From positions 24,324 to 88,323 of the forward strand of contig JAEUQC010000108.1 in NCBI GenBank assembly GCA_016789905.1: a stretch of 64,000 bases of DNA, read 5' to 3'. How positions within the stretch are numbered: the stretch's first letter is position 1; the number at the start of each line of letters is the position of its first letter. The stretch comes from Bryobacterales bacterium. GTDB taxonomy: Bacteria; Acidobacteriota; Terriglobia; Bryobacterales; Bryobacteraceae. A model generated the notes under the pieces. The model worked only from the letters and a program-made list of their open reading frames with translations, searched no databases and was not told the origin of the DNA. This document shows, piece by piece, positions 42,614 through 50,498 of this stretch. The position numbers and the translations under genes were made by a program.

Positions 42614-43099
42614 CTATATAGATGCCGGAGCCTCCATTTGGATTCGGATCTCTTCCAGCAGTCCGGTCAACTGGGCCAGCTTTGCCGCACCCAGCGGCGC
42701 CATCGGTCCCCGAATCGCGTCGCGAACCGGCTTTTCCAGAGCGCGGAGCGCGGCGGCGCCCTCGGGTGTGATGTGCGCGAGTACGACGCGCCGGTCGTCC
42801 ACCCCGCGCTGGCGCCGCACATGCCCGTGCTTCTCCATGCGGTCCAGCAGGCGCGTGATGTCGGGGTCGCGGGTGATCATGCGTCCGGCTATCTCGCCGC
42901 ACGGCAGACCCTCCGCCCCGGCGCCGGCCAGAATGCGCAGCACGTTGTACTGCGGATGCGTCAGTTGGAACGTTTGCAGCGTCTGCTCCACCTCCCGCAT
43001 CAACATGCCGGCGGTGCGTTGCAGGTTCAGAAACGCTTCTTCGGCGGGATGCGGGAACGGACGCCTCTGGCGGATTTCGTGTTGCAGTCGGCCTGTCAT
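42614..43099 (-). CDS. MarR-family transcriptional regulator
   Basis: 161 aa. The winged helix is clear: QLTHPQYNVLRILAGAG, then EIAGRMITRDPDITRLLDRMEKHGHVRRQRGVDDRRVVLAHITPEGAAALRAL, where the VDDRRV segment forms the wing tip. Long terminal helices for dimerisation flank it. MarR proteins repress their own operon and release DNA on binding phenolics, quinones or oxidants. It is the first gene ahead of pirin and the BNR protein. No ribosome site precedes the ATG; a promoter sits so close that the mRNA is predicted to be leaderless. Confidence 0.93.
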   Translation of the reverse strand: MTGRLQHEIRQRRPFPHPAEEAFLNLQRTAGMLMREVEQTLQTFQLTHPQYNVLRILAGAGAEGLPCGEIAGRMITRDPDITRLLDRMEKHGHVRRQRGVDDRRVVLAHITPEGAAALRALEKPVRDAIRGPMAPLGAAKLAQLTGLLEEIRIQMEAPASI

Positions 43100-43105
43100 C
43101 TGTGC

Positions 43106-43134
43106 AATGTATCTGTTGGCACGACTATTGGCAA
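43106..43134 (-). promoter_or_regulatory. Putative leaderless promoter and operator of the marR-pirin operon
   Basis: On the minus strand TTGCCA (43134-43129, five of six matches to the -35 consensus) is separated by 17 bases from TACATT (43111-43106, four of six to the -10). Transcription would begin about 6-7 bases further, at the ATG at 43099. The spacer also contains a direct repeat TGCCAA (43133-43128 and 43121-43116), a possible regulator site. Confidence 0.45.
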
Positions 43135-43262
43135 GCGACGCTACCTCCGGCCATAATTGGTGATAGAACTAACAGATTTCCTGGCAGTTAGCCGGAAGCA
43201 TTGCCTTTTGGTGACGTGCGGTTTACGATTGAGTTTTGCCGGGCTCCGGCTGGAGGTATCAA

Positions 43263-43829
43263 GTGTCAATGTGGAATCGGCGTAAGAACGAAGATGAACC
43301 TGTGCGGCCGCTGGGTGCGGCGCCCGCTAGCCCGGAACCGGCAAGAGAGGGAATCCCTGTGTCCACCATGCCTGCGCGAAGTTATGAGCCGGATGTTCCG
43401 CGGGGAACCGCGACCATCGGCAAGTCTGTCCTGATTAAGGGGCAAATCCTGAGCAAAGAGGACCTCGTCATCGACGGCAGCGTCGAAGGCAGTGTGGAGG
43501 CGCAGGAAAACCGCATCACCATTGGCCCGAACGGCCGCGTGGTCGCCAATGTCAAAGCCCGCGACGTGGTTGTCCTTGGACAGCTCAAGGGCAATATCGA
43601 AGCCTCCGGGCGCGTCGATATTCGCAAAGGCGCCAATCTGGTGGGCGATATCCGCTACGCCAAGATCAGCATCGAAGAAGGCGCCGACCTTCGCGGCAGC
43701 CTGGAAATGATTCGTGTCGACGTCAAACCTGAACCGGCGAAAGCCGCCGAAGCTCTGGTGAAACCTGCCGTCGAGAAACCCACGCAACAGAGCCTGGGCG
43801 CATCGGCGGGCGGCTCCAACTCAAAATAG
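43263..43829 (+). CDS. Bactofilin (polymer-forming cytoskeletal protein)
   Basis: 188 aa from the GTG at 43263, chosen because GGAGG (43252-43256) lies 6 bases before it; an ATG two codons later is the alternative. The central beta-helix (about 55-145) has the repeating pattern of bactofilins: KSVLIKGQILSKEDLVIDGSVEGSV, NRITIGPNGRVVANVKARDVVVLGQLKGNIEASGRVDIRKGANLVGDI, IEEGADLRGSLEM. Flanking tails are Pro/Ala/Lys-rich and unstructured, as usual. Bactofilins polymerise without nucleotide at the membrane and organise cell-wall synthesis, stalks or pili. It is followed by a methyltransferase gene 12 bases later, so the two may be cotranscribed. Confidence 0.93.
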   Translation: MSMWNRRKNEDEPVRPLGAAPASPEPAREGIPVSTMPARSYEPDVPRGTATIGKSVLIKGQILSKEDLVIDGSVEGSVEAQENRITIGPNGRVVANVKARDVVVLGQLKGNIEASGRVDIRKGANLVGDIRYAKISIEEGADLRGSLEMIRVDVKPEPAKAAEALVKPAVEKPTQQSLGASAGGSNSK

Positions 43830-43841
43830 CGCACCAGAACT

Positions 43842-44528
43842 GTGATCAAGAAAGGCTGGAATCGGTTGTTCGGCGGCGAGGAGGGTTCTCTGCAAAGCGC
43901 CGCGGCGCCCGCCATGGCGCCGGTTCCCTCCCGTCCGGAACTGCGCGAGTTCTCCCGCCAAAGCAGTGCGCTCGATCAGTTCTTTCAGGCCTTTCATGGC
44001 CAGGTTGGTCTCATGGTTCTCGATCTTGGCGTCTCCAACCAGGAGAACACCGATTTCTTCAATGAGTTGGGCCACAAGCTTCGCTACGACAACTTCGTCC
44101 GCTCGCTCGATGAGTCCTTCGGCGATGGCGATTTCTATGCCAACCAGGACGACGAGGACCGCATAGAGACCTTCCAGTCCAAGGTCCTCAACTTCGACGA
44201 CGATTCCCTCGACGGCGTTCTTGTCTGGGATTCATTGCAGTATCTATCGCCCGCCATGCTGGAAGGCGCGGTCAGTCAACTCCACTCCATCCTGCACAAA
44301 GGCGGGCAACTGCTCACCGTCTTTCACACGGACGAAAAACTGCTCGAAGTCCCCTCCTACTCTTTCCGCATTCAGGGCCGTAACCGAGTCAAGCTAATCG
44401 GGCGCGACTACCGAAAGCCCGCGCAATACTTTTCTACCCGTTCGCTCGAAAAACTGTTCCGGAACTTCGATCAGGTAAAGTTCTTTCTCACACAGGATTC
44501 TCTGCGGGAAGTGATTGTCCGGAAGTAG
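43842..44528 (+). CDS. Class I SAM-dependent methyltransferase-like protein
   Basis: 228 aa from a GTG start. A Rossmann-like methyltransferase core is suggested by VGLMVLDLGVSNQENTDFF (motif I position, though not the usual Gly-x-Gly-x-Gly), LNFDDDSLDGVLVWDSLQYL (motif for the adenine-binding acidic loop) and AVSQLHSILHKGGQLLTVFH. The motif I lacks its glycines, so cofactor binding is uncertain. The N-terminal 45 residues are low complexity. Placed 12 bases after bactofilin; function in envelope biology is possible but not shown. Its 3' end overlaps the convergent DUF418 gene by 41 bases. Confidence 0.8.
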   Translation: MIKKGWNRLFGGEEGSLQSAAAPAMAPVPSRPELREFSRQSSALDQFFQAFHGQVGLMVLDLGVSNQENTDFFNELGHKLRYDNFVRSLDESFGDGDFYANQDDEDRIETFQSKVLNFDDDSLDGVLVWDSLQYLSPAMLEGAVSQLHSILHKGGQLLTVFHTDEKLLEVPSYSFRIQGRNRVKLIGRDYRKPAQYFSTRSLEKLFRNFDQVKFFLTQDSLREVIVRK

Positions 44529-45813
44529 CGACGCGCATCGGTTGCCGTTGCCAGTAGGTGAGAGATCGCCACGCCCATTCCAGCGGACCAAAGCGATAGT
44601 GGCGCAGCCAAATCGGGCTGACCACGAGTTGCAGCACCCAGATCGCCGCCACCACGTAGTACAACTCGTGCCGCCGCAATTGTCCATACCAGCCGAAACC
44701 CTGCCCGTAGAATAGCGTCGTGCAGAGCAGGGTTTGCAGAATGTAGTTGCTAAACGCCATCCGCCCCACGGCCCTCAGCGCGCCTGTCAACCACCCAATC
44801 CTCCCCGCCCGCACAACGCCCACAATGGCCGCCACATATCCCAAGCCCATCAGCAACCGCACCGGCTGGTACAGCGTGTAGGCCTCCATTGCCGCAACGG
44901 GGGAAAAATTCGACGACGCCTCGTGGTTCGCCGCCCACACGCCCATGGCGCCCCCAATACCAATCCCCAATATCGCCACCCAAGCGTAGGCGTTTCCCGT
45001 CCATGCGCCAGCAAGCGCGCCCCATTTTGCCAGCGCCATGCCGATCAGCATGAACGCCAGAACGTCCCAGTTTCCGGTGCTGTAATAAGGCTGCGAATCC
45101 CATCCGGATCTGGCTTCTCTGCGGTGCGCCAGGGCGCTCGCGAAATCTCCCCGGTAGGCTTTTAATTCCCTGTCGATCCGTTCCCGCGACGGCTGCCAGT
45201 CTTGCAGCAGCCCCTGGTAGGCGCTCCGCGCGGACTCCACCTCTTTGGCCACATCGGCATGCTCCGGAATGCCGCGAAAACTGTCGCGCGCCTGCTTCGT
45301 CTCGGTTGCCTGTTCCCACCCGGTGCCGCACGCAAGAATAACCATCGCCACTCCAATCCCCGCCAGCCACCGCGCACCTAATTTCCGCAGCGGGTACAGC
45401 ACCAGGCCCATCAGTGCGTAGGGGTAGAGAATATCGCCATACCAAAGTCCATACGCATGAACCATGCCGAACGCCATCAGCCAAAACGTTCGCCGGTAGT
45501 ACACCTCGGCCGCCGAAGCGCCTCGGGCTTCGGCGCGCTCGGTCAGGTAGATCACACCCGCGCCAAAGCAGATGGAAAACAGCGCGCGCATCTTTCCGCT
45601 CCAAAAAACAGACTGCACCCACCACAGCCAGTAGTCGGCCCCAGTCGCGCCGCCCCATACCGTCGGGTTACTCTCGGCCGCCGCCGGCATCCCGAAATTG
45701 CAGATGTTCATTAACAGAATTCCCAGCAGCGCGAATCCGCGAACGGTGTCCAACGCCTCCACTCGATCTCCCGCCGCCACTGGCGCTGGGCCTGCAAAAT
45801 TCCCGTCCGGCAT
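44488..45813 (-). CDS. DUF418 integral membrane protein
   Basis: 441 aa starting at ATG 45813, with GAGGAGG about 8 bases upstream; the longer frame to 45891 overlaps the lysS start. About ten membrane segments are visible, including DTVRGFALLGILLMNICNFG at the start, LFSICFGAGVIYLTERAEARG, AYGLWYGDILYPYALMGLVLYPLRKLG and the C-terminal HELYYVVAAIWVLQLVVSPIWLRHYRFGPLEW, which is the DUF418 signature. Family members (YeiB-like) have unknown function, possibly transport or acyl transfer at the membrane. The C-terminus ends 41 bases inside the opposite methyltransferase gene. Confidence 0.9.
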   Translation of the reverse strand: MPDGNFAGPAPVAAGDRVEALDTVRGFALLGILLMNICNFGMPAAAESNPTVWGGATGADYWLWWVQSVFWSGKMRALFSICFGAGVIYLTERAEARGASAAEVYYRRTFWLMAFGMVHAYGLWYGDILYPYALMGLVLYPLRKLGARWLAGIGVAMVILACGTGWEQATETKQARDSFRGIPEHADVAKEVESARSAYQGLLQDWQPSRERIDRELKAYRGDFASALAHRREARSGWDSQPYYSTGNWDVLAFMLIGMALAKWGALAGAWTGNAYAWVAILGIGIGGAMGVWAANHEASSNFSPVAAMEAYTLYQPVRLLMGLGYVAAIVGVVRAGRIGWLTGALRAVGRMAFSNYILQTLLCTTLFYGQGFGWYGQLRRHELYYVVAAIWVLQLVVSPIWLRHYRFGPLEWAWRSLTYWQRQPMRVATSGQSLPAENPV

Positions 45814-45890
45814 CCGCGTGCCTCCTCTGGTCTTTCTATAATGGTAGATTCTGTCCTGTTTTGACCTAAGGACATTGAAGGAGTCCATCA

Positions 45891-47408
45891 TTGTCGCTCG
45901 AACACGAGCTGCTCACACAGCGCTTTCGCCGCACGCGGGAGTTGGAGGCCCTTGGCCATCTGCCCTACGGCGCCCGTTTTGATTTCTCCCACACCGTCCC
46001 CGCCGTCTGGGCCGCCTTCGCGGAAAAAACGGCGGAGGAACTGGAAGCCGAAAAAATTGAGGTTCGCGTCTGCGGCCGCATTCAATCCATACGCGGCAAA
46101 GGCAAGGCCGGATTCATGCACCTCGAACAGGGCGGGGAACGGCTCCAGATCTACATCAAGATTGATCTTCTCGGCGAGGCCAATTTCCAGCTCTATCAGA
46201 TGCTCGATATCGGCGACACCATTGGTGTCAACGGCGTTCTCTTCCGCACCCGCACCGGCGAACTCTCCGTCCAGGCTGCCCAGCTCACCTTTCTTTCGAA
46301 GACGCTCCTCTCCATGCCGGAGAAGTTCCACGGCCTCGAAGACGTCGAAACCCGTGTCCGCCAGCGCTACCTCGATCTCATCTCGAACACGGATGTTCGC
46401 AAAACCTTCGTCGCCCGCGCCAAGGTCGTTTCCTCCCTCCGGCGCCAACTTGATATGCGCGGCTTCATCGAAGTCGAAACGCCCATGATGCAGCCCATCT
46501 ATGGCGGCGCTGCCGCGCGACCCTTCAAAACACACCACAACACGCTTGATCTCGATCTCTTCCTCCGCATCGCCCCGGAGCTCTACCTAAAGCGCCTCAT
46601 CGTCGGCGGCATGGACCGCGTCTACGAAATCAATCGCAACTTCCGCAATGAAGGCGTTTCCATCCAACACAATCCTGAGTTCACCATGCTCGAGTTCTAC
46701 CAGGCCTTCACCGACTATGAGGGCCTCATGGACCTGACCGTCGAACTCCTTCGCCAAACGGCCATCGACGTCACCGGCGGCACGGCTGTCGAGTTCCAGG
46801 GCACCGTGCTCGATTTCGACAACATCCGCCGCTTCACCATGCGCGAAGCGATCATCGAATTCTGGAAGGATGGCGACAAGCCCACTCTCGCCCAGGTAAG
46901 CGATCCCGAATGGCTTAAGGCCCATGGCGGCAAACACTCCGCCGGAGAATCGCTTGTCGAGATCTTTGAACGCGTCTGCGAAAAGGACCTTATCCAGCCC
47001 ACCATCATTTACGAGTACCCCGTCGAAGTCTCCCCGCTTTCCAAGCGCAATCGCCACGATCCCAACTTCGTCGACCGCTTCGAAATCTTCTGCGCGGGCA
47101 TGGAGATCGGCAACGCCTATACCGAGTTGAACGACCCCAACGAACAGCGCAAGCGCTTCGAAGAACAGTTAGCCATGCAGGCTCGCGGCGATGACGAAGC
47201 GCACCAGATGGACGAGGACTACGTCCGCGCGCTCTGCTACGGCATGCCGCCCACCGGTGGCGAAGGCATTGGCATCGACCGGCTCACCATGCTCCTCACC
47301 AACTCGCGTTCCATCCGCGATGTCATCCTTTTCCCGCTGCTCCGCCCCGAAGGCGAAATTGGCATTGCTGAACTGTTGCGCAAAGCTGAAGCTGAGGCCG
47401 GCGCATAG
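45891..47408 (+). CDS. lysS: Lysyl-tRNA synthetase, class II
   Basis: 505 aa from a TTG at 45891 with AAGGAG and a 7-base spacer. The OB-fold anticodon domain spans about 55-150 (VCGRIQSIRGKGKAGFMHLEQGG). The class II catalytic domain has motif 1 (VSSLRRQLDMRGFIEVETPMM), motif 2 (FRNEGVSIQHNPEFTMLEFYQA) and motif 3 (GIGIDRLTMLL). It charges tRNA-Lys with lysine. A TATAAT-like box lies at 45837-45842, but no good -35 box is seen at the right distance. The LolC/E-like permease gene follows after 3 bases, an association found in several bacteria. Confidence 0.96.
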   Translation: MSLEHELLTQRFRRTRELEALGHLPYGARFDFSHTVPAVWAAFAEKTAEELEAEKIEVRVCGRIQSIRGKGKAGFMHLEQGGERLQIYIKIDLLGEANFQLYQMLDIGDTIGVNGVLFRTRTGELSVQAAQLTFLSKTLLSMPEKFHGLEDVETRVRQRYLDLISNTDVRKTFVARAKVVSSLRRQLDMRGFIEVETPMMQPIYGGAAARPFKTHHNTLDLDLFLRIAPELYLKRLIVGGMDRVYEINRNFRNEGVSIQHNPEFTMLEFYQAFTDYEGLMDLTVELLRQTAIDVTGGTAVEFQGTVLDFDNIRRFTMREAIIEFWKDGDKPTLAQVSDPEWLKAHGGKHSAGESLVEIFERVCEKDLIQPTIIYEYPVEVSPLSKRNRHDPNFVDRFEIFCAGMEIGNAYTELNDPNEQRKRFEEQLAMQARGDDEAHQMDEDYVRALCYGMPPTGGEGIGIDRLTMLLTNSRSIRDVILFPLLRPEGEIGIAELLRKAEAEAGA

Positions 47409-47411
47409 CGC

Positions 47412-48650
47412 ATGAACCGCCTGGCGTTTGAAAGTTTCGTCGCGCGCCGGTACCTCACCGCCAAGCGCCGTCAGGCGGTTATCTCCGTCATCACCGCCGT
47501 CTCCATCATCGGCGTCGCAGCCGGCGTCATGGCGCTCATCATTGCCCTTGCCATCACCAACGGCTTTCGCACCACGCTGCAGAAAAGTCTGCTCGGCGCC
47601 ACGGCCCACGTAAACGTCGTTGAAAAGGAAGTCGGCATCGGTTTTGAAGACTGGCTTCCCATCGCTCGAAATCTGGAGAAAATCCCTCATGTCAATTCCG
47701 CCAGCGGCGTTCTCTACACCCAAGTCCTCTTCTCCGGCCCCCAAATGGGGCAGGGTGGTTACTTGAAAGGTATCCCCGAAAACGCAACGCAGGAGCGCGA
47801 CGAACTCAAGCGATACATCAAGCAGGGCTCCATGGATCGCCTCGCCAAATCGGACGGCTACCCGCCCATTCTCCTCGGTTCCAAGCTCGCCCAGCGCACC
47901 GGTATGTTGCTGGATTCCATCGTCACTGTCATCATACCCAATGGCGAAATCACGCCCGGCGGCGCCCGGCCCAGCTACCCGCGATTCCGCGTTGTCGGCC
48001 TCTTTGAATCAGGTTTCTACGATGTCGACAACACCTTCGCCTACGCTACGCTTGCCGACGTCCAGCGCGTCACTGGCCTCGAAAACTCCATCAACGCCAT
48101 CGAACTGAAGCTTGACGACGTCAACGCCGCCGTCGAAGTCGCTGCCGCCGCCGCTCCCGTCATCGGGAACAAACTCACCGCCTCTCATTGGGAGGAAGCT
48201 AACCGGGGCGTGCTGAACGCGTTGAAGATGGATCGCATTGTCACCATCATCACCATCAGCCTCATCCAACTCGTGGCCGCGCTAAACATCGTTATCAGTC
48301 TCATCATGATGGTAATGGAAAAATCAAAAGACATCGCCATCATGGTTTCCATGGGTGCGCGCTGGGAACAGATCCGGCGCATCTTCGTTTTCCAGGGCCT
48401 CTACATCGGCGCCGTCGGCACCGCCATCGGGCTCGTGCTCGGCTACGGACTCAGCTACGCCGCCGAAAGCGGCCGCTGGTTCACTCTCGATGCCGAAATT
48501 TACGCTCTATCCTACGTCCCCTTCCATCCCCGGCCCATGGATGCCATCTGGGTCAGCGCCGCCGCGCTTACGGTCAGTTTTCTCGCTACTCTCTACCCGG
48601 CCCGCCGCGCCACCGCCGTTCTCCCAGCAGAGGCATTACGCTATGAATAA
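47412..48650 (+). CDS. LolC/LolE-like lipoprotein-release permease (FtsX family)
   Basis: 412 aa with the MacB/LolC plan: an N-terminal membrane helix (VISVITAVSIIGVAAGVMALIIALAITNGF), a large periplasmic domain (about 50-265) and three C-terminal helices beginning IVTIITISLIQLVAALNIVISLIMMVMEKSKDIAIMVSMGA. LolC/E with the LolD ATPase extracts lipoproteins from the inner membrane. The start is 3 bases after the lysS stop, so the two are cotranscribed. LolD usually follows LolC/E, but here the next gene is asparagine synthase, so the ATPase must be elsewhere or the protein acts with another partner. Confidence 0.9.
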   Translation: MNRLAFESFVARRYLTAKRRQAVISVITAVSIIGVAAGVMALIIALAITNGFRTTLQKSLLGATAHVNVVEKEVGIGFEDWLPIARNLEKIPHVNSASGVLYTQVLFSGPQMGQGGYLKGIPENATQERDELKRYIKQGSMDRLAKSDGYPPILLGSKLAQRTGMLLDSIVTVIIPNGEITPGGARPSYPRFRVVGLFESGFYDVDNTFAYATLADVQRVTGLENSINAIELKLDDVNAAVEVAAAAAPVIGNKLTASHWEEANRGVLNALKMDRIVTIITISLIQLVAALNIVISLIMMVMEKSKDIAIMVSMGARWEQIRRIFVFQGLYIGAVGTAIGLVLGYGLSYAAESGRWFTLDAEIYALSYVPFHPRPMDAIWVSAAALTVSFLATLYPARRATAVLPAEALRYE

Positions 48651-48656
48651 CTCGCT

Positions 48657-50498
48657 ATGTGCGGCATAGCCGGTTTTACCCATCGCGGCCGCCCCGCGCC
48701 CGCCGGCCGTATCCAGGCGGTGACGCAGTCGATCCACCATCGCGGTCCCGACCAATGGGGCGTCCATGAAGCGCCCGATTGCTCCCTTGGCGCTGTCCGC
48801 CTGCGCATTATCGATCTCGCCGGTGGCGAACAGCCCATCTACAGCGCTGACCATGGCACAGTGATCGTCTTCAACGGCGAGGTCTATAACCACAACGAAC
48901 TGCGCGAAGAACTGAAATCCCTTGGCCGCAAGTTCCACTCCCGAAGCGATACCGAAGTTGTGCTCCAGGGCTTCCTCCAATGGGATATTGGCGTTTTCGA
49001 AAAGCTTCGTGGCATGTTCGGCGTCGCCCTTTGGACCGAGTCAAACAAGCGTCTCGTACTCGCCAGGGACCGCATGGGCATTAAGCCGCTCTATCTCTTT
49101 CGCAATGGCTCCGATCTCTACTTTGGCTCGGAACTCAAAGCCATCCTGGGTCATCCGGAAGTTCCGCGAAACTTCTCCAAGCAGGGTCTCAACGCCTACC
49201 TTTCCCTTAACTACATCCCCGCGCCGCACTCCATGATCGACGGCATCACCAAGCTAGCCCCCGGCCATTGGCTCGAATGGGTGCAGGGCAGGGAACGCAG
49301 CGGACCCTACTGGCAACTCCGATTTGCGCCGCGCTCCGATATGAAACTCGACGCCGCGAAAGAAGAGCTCGACAGCCTTCTCCGCTCCGCCGTAAAAGAG
49401 CACCTCATCTCCGACGTTCCCCTTGGCATCTGGGCCTCCGGCGGCGTCGACTCCACCACTGTCCTCCACTACGCCTCCCAGGTCTCCTCTCAACAGCTAA
49501 AGACCTTCTCCGTCAGTTTCCAGGGCCGCAGCTTCGACGAAAGCCCCTGGTTCCGAGAAGTCGCCGCGAAGTACGCGACCGATCATCACGAGTTCGACCT
49601 CAACCCCGACCGCGACCTCGCCGCCACCGTCGAACAGATCCCCTTCTTTTCCGACGAACCCAGCGCCGACGCCGGCGCCCTCCCCGTCTGGTACTTAAGC
49701 AAGATGACGCGTCAGCACGTCACCGTCGCTCTCAGCGGCGAAGGAGCCGACGAACTCTTCGGCGGCTACTACACCTATCTCGCCGACAAATACGCCTCCT
49801 GGATGCGCCGCGTTCCGCGTCCTCTCCGCGCCGCCGGACTCTCCCTTGCCAATCTGCTCCCCGTCTCCGACGAAAAGATCAGCTTCGAATACAAAGCCAA
49901 ACGCTTCCTTACCGGCTCGCTGCTCGATCCCCACGAAGCGCATCTTTACTGGAACGGCACCTTCACTCCCGCCCAGCGCGTCGAACTCCTTACCCCCGGT
50001 TGGGGCGCCGGCCTCTACCCGCCGCCCAGCTACCAGACCTTCGAAGAACTCGATCAGCACTGGTATCTGCCCGACGACATACTCTACAAGTGCGACCGCA
50101 TGAGCATGGCCCATTCTCTGGAGGTTCGCCCGCCACTGCTCGATCATCGCCTCGTTGAATTCGCCGCCCGTCTGCCAGAACACTTCAAAGTGAACGGCAG
50201 CCAGCTCAAATTCATCCTCAAAAGCCTGATGCGCGGGAAAGTGCCCGATTCGGTCCTCGACCGCAAGAAGGAAGGGTTCGACATCCCCGCCCACGATTGG
50301 TTTCGCACCGCGTTGAAACCTCTGCTGCACGACACACTCACGCCCAAGGCTATTCGCGAAATGGGCATCTTTCGTGAGGGTGCGGTGGAGGCGGTGCTCA
50401 AAGCACACGATCGCCGCCAGGCCAACTATGGCTACCACTTGTGGGGCCTGCTCATGCTGTTTCTCTGGAAGAAGCAATGGAACGCCGTTACCAGTTAA
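48657..50498 (+). CDS. asnB: Asparagine synthase (glutamine-hydrolysing)
   Basis: 613 aa. The N-terminal glutaminase (Ntn) domain begins MCGIAGF with nucleophile Cys2 and includes HRGPDQWG and IVFNGEVYNHNELREEL. The synthetase domain contains the ATP-pyrophosphatase loop GGVDSTTVLH, followed by TFSVSFQGRSFDESPW, LSGEGADELFGGYYTY and DRMSMAHSLEVRPPLLDHRLVEFA. It makes asparagine from aspartate, glutamine and ATP. Related AsnB paralogues amidate cell-surface glycans or peptides, and a glycosyltransferase gene overlaps its end by 22 bases, so a surface role is possible. Length is typical for the larger AsnB type (about 600-630 aa). Confidence 0.93.
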   Translation: MCGIAGFTHRGRPAPAGRIQAVTQSIHHRGPDQWGVHEAPDCSLGAVRLRIIDLAGGEQPIYSADHGTVIVFNGEVYNHNELREELKSLGRKFHSRSDTEVVLQGFLQWDIGVFEKLRGMFGVALWTESNKRLVLARDRMGIKPLYLFRNGSDLYFGSELKAILGHPEVPRNFSKQGLNAYLSLNYIPAPHSMIDGITKLAPGHWLEWVQGRERSGPYWQLRFAPRSDMKLDAAKEELDSLLRSAVKEHLISDVPLGIWASGGVDSTTVLHYASQVSSQQLKTFSVSFQGRSFDESPWFREVAAKYATDHHEFDLNPDRDLAATVEQIPFFSDEPSADAGALPVWYLSKMTRQHVTVALSGEGADELFGGYYTYLADKYASWMRRVPRPLRAAGLSLANLLPVSDEKISFEYKAKRFLTGSLLDPHEAHLYWNGTFTPAQRVELLTPGWGAGLYPPPSYQTFEELDQHWYLPDDILYKCDRMSMAHSLEVRPPLLDHRLVEFAARLPEHFKVNGSQLKFILKSLMRGKVPDSVLDRKKEGFDIPAHDWFRTALKPLLHDTLTPKAIREMGIFREGAVEAVLKAHDRRQANYGYHLWGLLMLFLWKKQWNAVTS

